Part shown: positions 47,091 to 61,628 of the stretch, piece by piece
How the letters are laid out: every line of letters starts with the position of its first letter
Numbering within the stretch: position 1 is the stretch's first letter
Assembly: GCA_024138015.1 (NCBI GenBank)
Contig: JAMXBB010000008.1
Coordinates: 47,138,934 to 47,202,933 of the forward strand
From: Lumnitzera littorea
Taxonomy: Eukaryota; Streptophyta; Magnoliopsida; Myrtales; Combretaceae
Direction: 5' to 3'
DNA length: 64,000 nucleotides
Translations under genes and position numbers: made by a program
Notes under the pieces: model-generated
What the model was told of the DNA's origin: nothing
Database searches by the model: none
What the model saw: the letters and a program-made list of their open reading frames with translations, nothing else

Positions 47091-48484
47091 GTATTTATAT
47101 TAGCATTTTTTTAATTAATTTCTACAATTAATAAAAATATGTTATTATTTATTTTTTAATTTAGAAATATTGTAACCAATATAATGGAAATTAATATAAT
47201 TAAAAATATTTAATATTTAATGTAATTTGAAAATAAACAAAATAACAGTAAAACTGAATAATACAATTGAATTAACATATATTGTTCAACATATCACAAA
47301 AATGAAATAGCATATATATTTAGTCAAAAAAGAAACACGAATTTAATACAATTAGATTGACACGTATTGCTCAACAATATATCAAAAGTAAAATAACATA
47401 CATATGTAATGTAAAAAGAAACATGAGTCAATATAACATGATAATAATAACAACTTAAAAAATAAGACATAAGCAGAAAACACTATCAAAGTAGAGGATT
47501 TGATACTTACATCTACACCTATCCTCAATGTCCCTTGCTCTCCACCATGATTTATCATAGAAGATGAATTGGTGTTAAAGCCGATTTACATAGGTGCATT
47601 CACATACTATCCTTGTAGACCATAAAACAGATACAAGGTAAGCTATTGAGATGAAAGTGTACCAAGAAGGTATACCTATGGACTAAGCCATCGTAAAAAA
47701 CCAAATGTAGGAGGCTACTGAGGTAGGCCACTTGGGAATGTTGCAAAAGGTGGCCAAGTATAAGGTGACTATTAATAGGGCATCTGAGGCTGAGCATCTA
47801 GCTGTAGCATTATTTCATCATATTTCTTTTTTTGATTCATTGAACTCCTAACAAAGATTATCTTGTTTAATGGGCTTGTTAAATGTTTGCGAGGAAGATC
47901 TAAACTACTCTTCATACACTAATGATCGTAATGGAGGCAAGATTGGTCCATCATATACTAATCCTTAACAATAACTTGACTTACTACTTAAGACCTCCTG
48001 CATAATGATAGCATCGAACTTAGGTTTTCCTTCTTTCTCTCATACTCTAACTTCATCTTTTGCCTTCTTCTTCAACATCATCTTCTACATAGAATAGTTA
48101 AATTGTTATCTAAATCGATTTAAAGAATTCAAGAGTAAACTAAATTGTAATAAAGTGTACTTAATAATCTTATGATGCATTAGGATGAATCCACTCTACT
48201 ATATTTTTCTCTTTCCTTCAACGATGTAAATATGCCCAAGCTTCAATATCTATCATTTTCTATAAAATCAAGAACGAAATTAATATATATTGTCAAGTGT
48301 AGCAAATTTAATAACAAACATTAACATTATAAAATGAACATAAATTTGTGAAATATAATAAATAATCGTTACAAATAAAAATAAATTTATAACAATAAAA
48401 GAAATTTTAATGAAGTGAAAATGGTTCCAAGAAATAGAGAAAATATCATTAAACATGCACCGAAATTGACTACAAATAATAATC

Positions 48485-48760
48485 ATAACAATAGCTTATA
48501 ACTATTGTAAACAGCAGCTAAAAACAGCAACACAATGCTATTATTGATAGTAGCATATAGTTGCTATTCTAACAACAAATAGCTACAATGAGCAACCAAA
48601 ATAGTAACATATAGCTATTGGAAACAAGAACTTGTAGCTGCTGTGAACAGCAACTTTCACTAAATGTTGTAGCTACTATAACAATCAATAGCAACATCTG
48701 CTATAGCATAAACAATGATTGCTGCTTTAATCAACCCTATAGTCATACTTTACAACTTTT
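48485..48760. repeat. Cluster of degenerate TAGCTATTG / CAGCAAC repeats
   Basis: About 275 bases made of irregular direct and inverted copies of words such as TAGCTATTG, TAGCAACA and GTAGCTGCTGT. It lies inside the CACTA element between its 3' end and the transposase remnant. Confidence 0.6.
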
Positions 48761-50473
48761 ATTACAATATCAAATTCTACACTAGCTAATTCTCATTTCC
48801 ATTCTCCAATCTTAACTCAACTTTGACACTATCTCCTTCTTAACTCATCTCTAACGCTACCTTTAGTTGACTTTAATAATTCGATGACTCATGCCCATAA
48901 CTTCAACTGTTTCCTTTCCTATGTATAATCACACAACATAAGATTAAAAAGTTTAAAAAAAAAAAGAAAGAGAAAAAAAAAATCTATAAACTTTCATTGT
49001 AAAAAGAATCATTTATCACAAATGTGGTATGTTCTTTGTTCTCCCACAATGTTTAAAGCTTACCATTTTCTCTTTGTGCTTTCCAAAAGGACATACTCCA
49101 GTAGTATGTGGATATCTCAATTTGATTCTATTTAGGTAGTTTATTGATCGTGTGCCTTGCAAATAGAAAACATAAAATTATGTTTGTAAGATTGTATAAA
49201 ATGTATTATTTTTTACTTATTGATTTTTATACTCTTACCTTATAGGATGGATCATTATAAAAAACAAAAAAAATAACTAAGTTCTCTCCAATGATTTGCT
49301 CGATGTTCTAATCCACAATATGGTTTATTTTAAGCATTCACCCCTTACTTCTCATAATATTTTTGAAGACCATTGTGCAAGTCACTATAAGATTTGGAAG
49401 TAATTTGTTTAATATTTCTCATCCATAAATGAATTTTTACCCATTTAACTTAACCCACATCAATCCTATCCTATAACAACAAATAAAATAAATTAATCCA
49501 ACACAAGGTGTTTTATGTTTTTAGTATGGAAACAAACCATACGTACCATAACCCTTTTGATAATGACATTGCAATATTCCTCATTGATAGCTATCCAAGC
49601 ATTCCTATCAACTTATCATATAAACAGTGGACTTTCATCAAAATGCCTTAATCGAAACTTTACACATAATAAATTCGAGTAGTCACTTGTTATCCCACCA
49701 CATAGAGGTTGAATCCATAACTTTGGTTTTTGGCTAATCAAACTCACCATCTACTCATAAGTTAAACACTTATAATTTCCCCTTCATCTTGGTTGGTTAT
49801 CACCATCAAACTCATTTATAACACTATTATCTCCTGCACTTCTCTCGTTAATGCCACCTTCCCCTTGTTTAATTTTATTTTCCTCTTCAGTATTATCATC
49901 CAATACTATCTGCCCCCTCCATACCCCAACTCTATTCAACATGCGCATGTTGAGGTATATCTGTAAGAAGTGAAGTATAAAATCCACCTACAATATCTAA
50001 AAATATGATTAGGATGAATTAAAAAAAAAAGGAAAATATATAGGAAGGATAATGCTTTAAAATATAAACTTTACCTATATTTGAGTGCCTCTAATGTTGA
50101 AGGTCTCTTATAGTAGCCTCTAAGAAGTTGTTATTCATGCTATAAATAAGAAAATGTCAAATTATTAGCAATATAAGTAAAGTAAGATTTTAGTCTCAAA
50201 CCAAAACTGTTAAAAAAACTAACAGATACCAAGTTGTTACTTATTCACTATCGTTACTATCAGAATTGGACTCCTCATTAAGTCCTAGATCACCCTCTAT
50301 GTTTTCCTCTAGAACAAGTATGTGTGCTAATGCCCTAAGATCTATGAAGATTCTTTCTACTAAATCGATTAGGGTCTAATTATTTCTTATTGGAGTAGCT
50401 CATCATTTCTAGGTTTGTCATTAATCTCATTGCTATTAGAATCTTCTTTATCAAATGAGGAATGATCAAATAG

Positions 50474-53400
50474 ATGATTGTATCGAACCTTTTGGACCAC
50501 TCTCCAATCTTCCGAACGCTTCTTGGGGTCTCTCAAATAGAAAACCTGTTGACAATAGTCAACAAGTATATATGTATCATTGTATTACCATGTGTAGTGT
50601 GCGTTAATGGACAACATATCCCCATCAATACTCTTAGGTTTATTAAGCTAGCTATTGTACCATTTACATTTAAATAAGAATACATGATGGTTCCTATAGT
50701 AGATCAATACTATGATAAATAATGTCTCATAAAATGTAATAAGGTTACCATTGTGACCAGCCAAGACACTTACACCACTATTTTGTATTTTAGCCCTTAT
50801 CTCTTTGGATTTAGTCATAAATCTAACTCTATTCACCATACAACTATTATAGAGGTGTACATTAGTTTCTAAAGCCTATGCTAAGGTTGCCAAATCATCA
50901 AATATTTGTATGGTAGATCTCGCCCTAAGCTTTAACATTTGCACAAAATGTTAGACATTTTAAATGATTTGCTTTGTTAAGGTCGGTATATTAATCCATT
51001 TGCTTACCTTATTTCTGAACTATAAAGGAAACTATGTTGGTGCCAACAAACTTGCATTGTGAAAACCATATGTGCATAATTCTTACTCGAATTCCCTAAT
51101 TAAGAAAGTAACTATCAAATGTAAACATAGGTAAAGCTTTAACTTTAGGATACCAATAATTAAAAGGTACATACTTGACATATGGTTTCACATCCTCACA
51201 GTTATTCAATATAATCCAATGCATCTTATTTATTTCATCACTAGTATAAATATATTCAAATGCACCAATAAGACACACTAACATTGTAAATAACCAAAGA
51301 CCATTGCTCTAAATGGGGTTAGACCCGTCTCATTGTCGATGGGGCCTATCAATCCTAGACTCCATGTTATCAAAGTACATTGAGTAGAACAAGATGCTCT
51401 CCAATACTATATATGCCTCCATGATAGAACCTTTCGGTTTAACCCTATTCCTTACATCACCAATGAGTATAGCTAAGTACCTTTCCATTGGATACATCCA
51501 CCTATATTGAATAGGACCACATATATGTGCCTCCTTAAGAAGCTGCACAACAAGATTGATCATAATATCAAAGAAAGCAGATGGAAAGATCGTTTCAAGC
51601 TTACACAAAGTGAGTACAATTGTCTTCTCCATAGATTTCATTACATCGACCCTAACCTCTTTTGTTGTCAATTCCTTGAAGAAGCATGATAACTGGCATA
51701 TTACTTCATAAATTTCATCATTTAGGAATCTACGAAGAACCATTAGAAGAAGTCTCTGTAGCAAGATATGACAGTCATGTCTCTTTAGCTCTTTGAGATT
51801 TGCTTTAGACCAACCTAAACAAGATGACATGTTTAATGCATAACCATCTAGCATTTTCACATCTTTGATAAGGTTATAAACCTCATTTATCTGATTAGGA
51901 GTAAGTATATATAAGGCCGAAGGATTTATAATTTGACCACCTCAAGAAGTTAAATGCAACTAAAAACGAATCCCTATCTCTTGAAGCATAAGTCTTGCCT
52001 TATTTGTATCTTTTGATTTTCCCTTGATGTTCAACATTATGCCCACTGTATTATCGCATATGTTCTTCTCGATGTGCATAACATCAAGGTTATACCTAAT
52101 ATCCAAATCTTGTCAATATTGCAATCTAAACAATATGCTTTTCTTACACCAATTCATATCATTAACATTTTGTTAACGCCTTAACATACCTAACTGCTTG
52201 CCAAAAATTATATTCTCATATCAGCTTAACTACATTAGAATTTAATCATTACTGAAGTTTCTTTGCGTTGATCTAGTTTTGACTATCCCATTAAATTTTT
52301 CTTTCTCATATTGCATTTAATGCCCAATAAGAAGGAATCACTTGTAACCCATATAATGGATCTTATTGTATGCATATCTACTAGTTATGTCCACATTACA
52401 TATGGGGTAGGCCTTATATCCTTTTGTGCTCCATCCTAACACGTCATCATATGACGAAAAATCATGGATTGTTCACAACAAAGCTGCGTACATGTTAAGC
52501 GACCACCTAATAGCTATGTTAAATGTTCTTACACTATCTATCCATAAGTCTTGCAACTCTTCAATAAAAGGCTATACAAATGCATCGATGTTTTTTCTAA
52601 GTACTTCTAGTCTTCAAATCCATAATGACATCAATAAATATGGCTCCTTCATACATCTCTAAGGTGGTACGTTATATATGAGTAGAATCACTAGCCACCA
52701 CTATACCTTGTACTAAGGTTTGCATGGGGATTAAATCCATCTATTGCAAGACCCAATCTAATGTTTCAAGGCTTAAATGCAAATGCATGATATTTATTAT
52801 CCAATGTCTTCCATGCCTTTAGGTTGGATAGATGTTTCAAAACTCCCTCCTCAAGTACGTAAATCTCCTTATGCCATCTCAACCCTAGAGCTATCTTCAT
52901 ATACATAAACATTCTTTAGAGTCATAGAATTAGGAAAATTGTCACAACACCTTCACTGGAATCCTCTTCTTTTGGTCAACCTAAAACTATTACCTTGATT
53001 CATTACATACAGGACAAGAATCCAAGTTTTGATACTCCTTCTAAAATAGCACACAGTCATTCGTACATGTATGGATTAAGTTTGAGTCCATTCCTAACCC
53101 TCTTAGCATCTTTTGTACATCATAGTAAGATGATGGCAATCTTTCACCATTTGGTAATAAGCTCTTCAAAAATGCTATCCAATTATTGAAGCTTCTCACG
53201 AATTGCCGGTCATCAACCTTTAGATTCATCATTTGTATTACAGTAAACAAGAGTAAAAACTTGGTGCACCTTAGATACATCTTATGTTTTGCATCTCCAA
53301 ATGCACTAGCCTACTAGTTCATCTAGATATCAATTTCTACATCGCTATCCATATCATCATCCTTCAAATCAATGCCATCATGTGCCATGTCTTGCAATAT

Positions 53401-53790
53401 CTCATTATCTACTTCATTATCAAATGTTAAATCTACACTCACATTGTCATAATCCCCATTATCGTCATCCCCAATCACAGTAACCTCTAGAGCTTAAGGA
53501 TGAGTTTACTTAGAAATTTCCCTATCGTATGTCCATGTTGAGTAAGACCAAGCCATACCCTTTACTAATAGATAAATCTCAATGATGTCAATGGGATGCC
53601 AGTATGCACTAAGGTAATCTTAACAAGGACAATAGACAAAACCATCTCCTTCTCAACTATAGTGTCATGCAACCTCTAAGAAACCTTGTACACCCTCAAT
53701 ATACTCTCTTGAAAGCCTATCATACATCTTATGTCAAGTTCATTCCAACATCTAATCATACACTAAGTTAATAATTTCAATGTACAAAGA
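50474..53790 (-). pseudogene. CACTA transposase remnant (TNP2/TNPD type)
   Basis: Minus strand, broken by stops. From N- to C-terminus: a transposase-associated domain (about 53740-53500; EYIEGVQGF and a CPC motif with a conserved WSYSTW), the TNP2 transposase (53280-53041 and onwards to about 52200; LLPNGERLPSSYYDVQK and HTCTNDCVLF), the DUF4218 region (51860-51330; HDCHILLQRLLL, VTLCKLETIFPSAFFD, PIQYRWMYPMERYL) and the DUF4216 region (50839-50650; NSGVSVLAGHNGN, FLFKCKWYNS). The domain order and short motifs match plant CACTA transposases. Not functional. Confidence 0.82.
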
Positions 53791-56175
53791 AATCATGAAA
53801 TATGATATGATGGTGATTTAAAAAAACAATTACAAGGGCAACTAATATAATGTTATGGAAACATTAACTAATAAACTCCAAAAATCGCATTTTGAACTTT
53901 CTAAAACTCTTAAATATATTTATTTATAATCCAAATTATAAAATATTTTACAAAAAAATAAAATAAAAATAAAACTCCCAAAGATATTTATTTAAAGCCC
54001 ATATTATCAAAGATTCAATAAGTGTTGTTGAGGTGAAAAAAATAAAAATAAAACAAAAGAATTGATTTGTTATCGTGTTTTTCCAAATTTATATGTTGAT
54101 TGCAATCCATTTAAACTCCTAACCCGTCCATATATTCGTTATGATATTGCTTTCTAGTTACATGATTGGCTTTGACTAAGTAGTTAGCAACTTGTATTAA
54201 TGAAGAGCCACTAGATTATTAGCTTACGATGATCTAGCTTAGCTAACAATTCAATTAAGGATTTAATTTAGAATAACCCTTGAATTATCACTATAGAAAA
54301 TAATTTTAGGCAATATTTATCATAACAGTTAATGTTGAAGATAAAATAAGTATAAATTTGATATTCCTTTTTCTTACGTTTGTTTATGGCTTTGAATAAA
54401 ATAGTTTCTACCCATACTATATAATATCCTTCCTTTCTTCTTTATTCATTTACTTGCATAAGGCTCTATATATACTACAATTGAAATGAACCATTGATAA
54501 TAAAAGCTTGGGTATGAGATTAATGAAAATTGAATAGCATAGCTTTATAAAAACTATATTCATGAAAAATCGTATAAAATTTATTAAGCATAGAGATAAT
54601 TAAATAATTATATCCATTCTCTCATGTATATATTATTAAATCTGTACTTACTATTCCACATTCATGCCTCTTAAATTGCATACTAAAATACATCTTACGA
54701 CCTTAAATAGCATTGCATAACATATTTTCTTTTCTTTTCTTTCTATTATCATTTTTATTGCGAAGTCAATAATACCATTCTATTTCCATACCCCTCAAAC
54801 AATGATATTAAATAACATATCAAACCATACTTTATTTTTCTTATTTGTATCTACATATTATTAAACCAACACCTATTATTCATCTCCACATATCTATTTA
54901 TATTTCTTATTGATTTATAATCTTATCAATTAATGTTTTTTATATTACTATTTATGTTGTGAAACTGATACTCCAGATTCATCTCCACATTGCTATTGCA
55001 CATTATTATTATGAAACTAAGAAACCTAAGAAGTGGAAAAAAAAAAAGAAAAAAAAGAACAAAATTGTTACCTGTGTGAGTTATGAAGTATTACCCCAAG
55101 CCATAATGAAAGGACTTAACTTTAGACAGCATACCTACTTGCAATAGTTTTCATGTAATGTCAAATGCAGAACTAAATAAAACTTTTGGCAAGAGAGAAA
55201 AAGTACAGTAGATGACAATGATTTAAGTATTTTAGCCCAAGTAATAGATGATAAAGGACTGTAGTTTCACTTTTATGTTGTGAAATGGAGAATGGAGAGA
55301 GCAAGCCAAATGTTCTGTAATTGTATACTCTTTTTAATATTAGAAAAAGAAAAGCAAATGAAATGTTAAAAAGTTATACAAAGCACTCATATTAAGCCAT
55401 CCATAAGATTAATTAATTTCTAATGTCCTAAGAAAGAAAAATTTTACTATGTGTATATACATATACAACAAGCTATACAAGCTATACGTATGAAAATAAA
55501 TAACTATAATCATGTATGTTAACAAAAAACTTAAAGCTTTTCATTTTTCAAAGTGCTATCTTCACATATTTTAGCCTTGCTTTTACTACATCTAATAGAA
55601 TTGGTATTAGCTCATATGTAGCTTATTATGAGAAATCTTCTTAGATATGGCATACTAAGATGACCATATACGTCTCAACCTTGACTTGATATGAAACACA
55701 AGCTCCAGTCAAGGCACATTCACCACTTCCCTTAGCTACAATCAAGGTGGATAACAATATGAGATAAATAATTGGAGAGCGATTCTCATAAGAAGCAAAA
55801 TATTCATTAATTAAGTAAAAGATGATTCTAACCACATCATTCAGGAGCTTTTATTGTAAGCTTCTAGGGTAACACAAAAAGATAATTGAAATTACAAAAG
55901 GGCAATCATAAAACTAACAAACTAGGATATTCCTAAAAGGGTATAGGGCACAAAACACAAAAAGGAAAGATAGTACATGTACAAAAACAGAGAAGAACAT
56001 ATAGTTGGAGCTATTGTTGCTTTACTTTAGCACATCTTTAGTATAGAAGAAGGTGATCATCAAGCTTAGCTAAGCAAAGGTAGCTCAAGAGGCTAGCAAG
56101 TAAGTCAGTAAGGTTGGGAGTAGGATAAAAATGGTTTATAGTATAAGGGTTGAACTAGGACAAACATCAAGATAC
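53791..56175. other. AT-rich DNA between CACTA element and the gypsy element
   Basis: No coding sequence recognised. A minus-strand open frame at 55641-55835 (64 codons, containing a short hydrophobic stretch) is unassigned. The far end of the CACTA element should be in or beyond this stretch. Confidence 0.4.
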
Positions 56176-56180
56176 GTAGG

Positions 56181-57015
56181 TGATGGGAAAAAAGCTACAG
56201 GACTCTTGACCCATAGCCGAGCCTGAAGACTAAAGGGGCTAGTACGATGAATCCTTATGTTCCAACCAACTCCTGTCGAGGCCAAATACTTACTTGTCGA
56301 GTCACCTGTAATGCCGTGCCATATAACTGCCCTTTATTCTGTGGCATGTTGAGTTGATGATTACTCTCTATTGCCGAGCCACCTAATCACTCGGTATCAT
56401 CCTTGCCGAAAAGCTGAAAGGGAGAATTTGGACTAATTAAGCCATCCCTACTCGAACAAGCCCATCTGTCCGTACTTTTTGTCCGCATCTCCTAACAACT
56501 TTACCAATGCCACATTGCCATATGTATAGTATCACATCTAGAATTTGTAGCACTAATGATTATTTTCCTTATACATTCATTTTTTCCCTTTTAGGAAATG
56601 TCCTTTTTGTCTTTTCCCTTTTAGGTAAGTTGCCGTAGTTTACAGGTATAAATACCCTTATACTTGTAGTTGTAACATCATCAGATTACCTTTAATACAC
56701 TTAAGTACTTTATTCCTTACGTAAACACTGCTTGTTTACTCTCGACATCACTCTTATCCTTTCCCTTAAGTAAGGTTAGGTGGTGAGTAACCTTACCAAA
56801 CCAATTCGTGCATCGTATCGAATTGTGCCATGAGTCCTCAGAAGTTCCTTTGGTGCATTATATCTTCTAGAACTGTTCGCAAGTTTTTTGCTTATTATTC
56901 CATTCATCTTTGTCACTCTTTCCATACCTTTCCCCATTAACCTTTTTTCAAGCTTTCTGCAAGCTTGGACCCATCCAACGATCGGCCTTGTCTGTTTTTA
57001 GTCACGGTTCATACA
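56181..57015 (+). repeat. 5' LTR of the CRM-like element
   Basis: Starts TGATGGGAA, ends TTCATACA. It aligns over its length with 61629-62461 and with 62827-63660. A TATA-like GTATAAATACCC is near 56645. Confidence 0.82.
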
Positions 57016-57019
57016 ATCT

Positions 57020-57031
57020 TGGTATTAGAGT
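57020..57031 (+). other. Primer-binding site of the CRM-like element
   Basis: TGGTATTAGAGT, a tRNA-Met primer-binding site with two changes, four bases after the LTR end. Confidence 0.7.
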
Positions 57032-57180
57032 AGAGGTTTTGTGTGAACTAAAATTAGTTCTTCTTGTTTTTCTATTGTGCTCTATTTTGCTTATGTAAAA
57101 CAGAGTCAGTTATTAAGTTCATTTGACTGCTGTGTTATTAACCGTTTACTTTTTGAAGTGTTTGTTTAAATTCTGAATCT

Positions 57181-60100
57181 ATGGAGTTGGTACTAGTGAT
57201 GATAGTGGAGTTTTCCATCATGGGCATCAGTCTTAGGGAACTCTTAGAAACACTAACGAAAGAATTGATGAGGTAGCTAACCTTTTGGTAGATCTAAGTC
57301 GAGCTATTCATATACCATCTTACTGACCTACTGAGGCTATGCAAAATACTTTACAAGCTACTTAACCTATTAGAGGTCAGACCTAGCTCAACCATTTTGA
57401 GGTGAAAGAGTTAGTGGACGAGTAAGGTGAAAGATAAACATGAGAGAGCTTGATGAGGAGGAGTATTTTAAAGAGGAGCATATATGAGTCCCTAAAGCAT
57501 CCAACCATGAGAAGCTTTGGATTTCGAGTTTCAATGGATCTGGGAATACTGACAAGTATCTGGATTGGGAAAAGAAGGTGGAGCGTATGTTTAATTATTA
57601 CAAGTATGAAGATTACGAGAAAGTGAAGATGTTGTTGTTGAATTTTCTAGATATGCCACCATATAGTGGAAGAACTTTCAGGCAATGAGAAGGAGAGAGG
57701 GGTACCAAGAAATTAATACTTAGCCCGAGATAAAGAGAGTGCTTAAAAATAGATTCATGCCGAAAACATATCTCCAAAATACTTTCACTTGGTTTTAAGA
57801 GCTGAGACAAGTAGGCCGAACTATTGATGAGTATATTCAAGATTTCTAAATGCTTATGATATGATGTAAAGGGGAGAAACCACTAACCCAAACAATATCA
57901 AGATTTATTAGTAGGTTAAGAGGAGACATCTGAGATATTGTGAAACTCCAACGATTTGACATGATGGATGAAGCTATTAGGATTGCCCAGCATGTAGAGT
58001 GGCAAAGAGGAAGCCAAGCAACGACCCAAATGCCGATTAGCCGACCAGGATAGGTAAGTAACTGGACTCTGTAGAGTACTGAGCCGAGTAGAAGGGTTAA
58101 TGTCAAAGACAAGTAGAAAAGCCAACCTAAAGATGTAGTGTCAACCTGAACGTATAAGAAGGGGCAAAGGTCTAGTAAGAAGTTTAGCCAAATCAAATGC
58201 TTCAAGTGCTAGGGGTTCGAACATATGGCTGCTCAACGCTTGAACCAAAGGACAATGGTCATTAAGGGGGACATCTTGAAGTTAGACATAGAGAGTACAG
58301 ATGAGGAACCCAAGGAGGAAGAGGTTCCTGCTAAGAAGGAGAATGTTGAGAAAGAGTTGATTGAGGAAGACGTGTATGCCAAGGACTTTGACCAGCTATT
58401 TATGGTTGTCCAACGCACTATGAGTGTGGAACCCTCACGAGAGGAGGAGCAGAGAGAGAACTTATTTCAGATCACCTGTAAGGTGAATGAACAAACGTAC
58501 ACCCTCATCGTGGATAGTAGGAGCTGCACTAATATGGCATTAACCAACCTAATCTCAAAACTAAGGATGCCAACTGTTGCACATCTGAAGCCATACATGT
58601 TGCACATCTGAAGCCATACAAGTTACATTGGTTGAGTGAGAAGGGAGCATTACACGTCACTTGGTGCTGCCGATCATTATCAGCAATTACTCATGTATGC
58701 TTCCCATGTGTTGTTAGGAGGACCATAGCTGTTTGATAGGAGAGTCATCCACGATGGTTACAAGAATACCTACATGCTCAAGAAGGATGATCGGAAGATC
58801 ATGCTAAATCCGATGCCGCCAAGAGAAGTTCACAAGTTATAGATAAAACTTGCTTGTGAATCGAAGAAAGCTTTGGTGATGAGTAGAGCCGAGCTCCGAG
58901 AGGCCATTAATGCTAATGAGCCAATGCTTCTATTGGTCAGGTGACTACTAGAAATGAAGGAGTTGGATGATTTACCCCAAGAGGTAAGGGAATTGTTGGA
59001 TGAATATGCCGACCTATTCCTAGAATAGTTACTTAAAAGGTTGCCCCCGACCCAAGGCATAGAGCACTGCATTGACTTAGTACCTAGTACTGTACTGTCG
59101 AACAAGCCAACTTATTGCATGAATCCCGAGCAGACTTCTAAGCTTCAACGTCAAGTCAATGAGTTGTTCAAAAGAGGATACGTGAGAGAGAGTCTCAGCC
59201 CTTATGTTGTACCTACACTTCTAGTGCCAAAGAAGGATGGAACTTGGCGGATGTGTGTTGACAACCAAGCCGTAAGCAAAATTACGATCAAATACAGGTA
59301 TCCAATCCCGAGACTAGAAGACATGTTAGATGAATTGAGTAAAGCTAAAATTTTTAGCAAGATTGATCTCAAGTCTGGCTACCATCAAATCCTTATGAGC
59401 CTAGGAGATGAGTGGAAGACTGCGTTCAAGACTCGATATGGACTTTACAAGTAGATGGTCATGCCCTTCGGCTTGTCGAATGCCCTAAGCACCTTCATGA
59501 GGCTTATGAACCATGTGTTGAGACATCTCATCAGGAAGTGTGTTGTGGTGTACTTCAACGACATCTTAATCTACAGTACCAACATGCCGAGTCACTATAA
59601 ACACACCAGAGTAGTCTTGGATATTCTTAGTGTCGAGAGATTATTCGGAAACCTAAAGAAATGCTGCTTTTGCCAAGAGAACGTAGTATTCTTGGGCTAT
59701 GTAGTTAGAAGAGGAGGCTTGTAAGTCGATGATGAGAAGATCCAAGCAATTGTTGAGTGGTTGACCCCTATTACTTGTGCCGACGTAAGAAGTTTCCATG
59801 GACTGGCTTCGTTTTATCGAAGGTTCATCAGGAACTTCAATACCCTCACTGCACCACTTATTGAATTAACGAAGAAAAACACCAACTTCTGATGGGGAGA
59901 AAGGGAAGAGACGAGTTTCACCGAGATAAAGAAGAAGTTGACCTCCACCCAGGTGTTAGTGCTCCTCGACTTTGACAAAATTTTTTAGCTAGAGTGCGAT
60001 GTGTCAGGCATTAGAATAGGTGCTGTCCTAATTTAGGAAAGCCAACCAATTACCTTCCATAATGAGAAGCTTCGAGGACCCTAGTTAAATTACTCCGTAT

Positions 60101-61615
60101 GTGACAAAGAGCTCTTGGCACCAATCCGAGCACTGCAAGTGTGGTAGCACTATTTACTGCTGAGAGAATTTGTCATATATACTGACTATGAGTCATTGCG
60201 GTACCTTTAAAGTCAGACCAAACTATCTAAGCGACAGGCGAGATGGGTTGAATTCCTTAAGAGATTCAATTTTGTGATCAAATATAAGCAAGGAAAGAGC
60301 AACATAGTTGCAGATGCTCCTTCGAGGAGGCATGCGCTCTTGTTAGAACTATAGACTAGAATGTTTGGTTTTGCGAGTATCAAAGAGCAGTACTTCAAGG
60401 ATCGACACTTTGAACCAATAATTTTACAATGCATAGATGGGAGGACATTGGACAAGTATTATGTAGAAGATGGCTATTTGTTTCGAGGGGAGAAACTGTA
60501 TGCACCGACTTGTTCCCTACGGGAATTATTAATTAGAGAAGCCCATAGCGACGGACTCTCCAAATACTTTGGAGAAAGAAGGACCTGTGAACTATTAAAT
60601 GGTTTATTCTTTTAGTCGAGAATACGAAGAGCTATGCATCGAATAGTCAAAAGCTGTACTATATACAAAAAGGCTAAGTACTGAGCCGAACAAGGGAAAG
60701 CAATGCCCCTATCTGTTCCAACAAGGCCGTGGATTGAACTAAGCATGGATTTTGTTCTCTAACTACTAAGAATTGCCTGGGGAAAAGATTCTGTAATGGT
60801 CATCATGGATCGGTTCAGTAATATGGCACACTTCATGCCCTATACTAAAACTAACGACGCTTTGGCTATTACTTCTCTTTTCTTACAGGAGGTTGTGCGG
60901 ATACATGGCGTGCCGAGAAGTGTAGTTTACGATAAAGACTCGAAGTTCTTAAGCCATTTCTGGAGAACCCTATGGCATTGGTTGGGAACCAAATTACTCT
61001 TCAACACCTCATGTCACCCCCAAACTGACAGTTAAATAGAGGTGGTTAATCATACTTTAGGCTCACTGCTTCGAGCTTCAGTAAGTAAGAACTTGGCTAA
61101 TTGGGATATTTGCCTACTAGTAGTCGAGTTTGCTTATAATCGAACCATACATGACACCACCAAGCAAACCCCCTTCTAAGTGGTTTATGGATTCAATCCC
61201 AAGTTGCCCTTCGACCATACCCTTGTACCCGCACTCATATAAGAGGACCCCGACGCCTCGACCAAAGTACAATCCCTTCAGCACATCTATGACAAGGCCA
61301 CTCGATACATCGACTAGGTTGCTAGAAGAATGTGTGAAAAGAACAAGGGTCGGTTGGCCAAACAATTTCTGCCAGGAGACTTGGTAGGGCTATACCTCAG
61401 CAAGGAGCAATTCTCGAATGAAAGGAAGAACAATTTATTTGTAAGAGTAGAAAGACTTTTCATAATCCTCCAAAAAATCAATGACAACACCTACAAGTTA
61501 AAGCTACCTAAGGACTATGGGGTTTTTGACACCTTCAACATTGCTGACCTTAGTCCATATCACCCTGATGTAGGATTGAGCGAACACCATTCGGATTTGA
61601 TCCTAAATCCAAAAT
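57181..61615 (+). pseudogene. CRM-like gag-pol remnant
   Basis: Gag domain (about 57500-57990; SSFNGSGNTDKYLDWEKKVE), zinc knuckle with a stop inside and the last Cys changed to Arg (about 58196-58236), protease with DSRS instead of DSGS (about 58513), reverse transcriptase (59041-59730) with YFND in place of YFDD (about 59550) and a TAG just before MPFGLS (59452-59454). RNase H (about 59980-60350) follows, then integrase zinc-binding region (about 60530-60690) with lost ligands, and integrase core (about 60740-61060; first D in SMDF, second in YDKDSKF). A C-terminal part (to 61615) ends in SPYHPD. Many stops replace Trp, Gln or Arg codons, as expected from C-to-T changes. Confidence 0.83.
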
Positions 61616-61628
61616 AACCCAGAAGGAA

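Larger units (their letters stand above)
46760..53790 (-). mobile_element. CACTA (En/Spm-type) DNA transposon, decayed; far end not found
   Basis: Begins with CACTATAAAAATAAG, a typical CACTA terminus, directly after TCT (46757-46759), a candidate 3-bp target duplication. The transposase remnants on the minus strand read away from the far end towards this one, so this is the 3' end of the element. A matching inverted terminus ending ...TAGTG was not found up to about 56180. The right boundary given is the start of recognisable transposase. Confidence 0.7.

Noticed and set aside
54287..54330. CACTATAGAAAATAA as the second CACTA terminus
   Set aside because: It has the same orientation as the terminus at 46760 instead of the inverted one, and similarity stops after about 15 bases.
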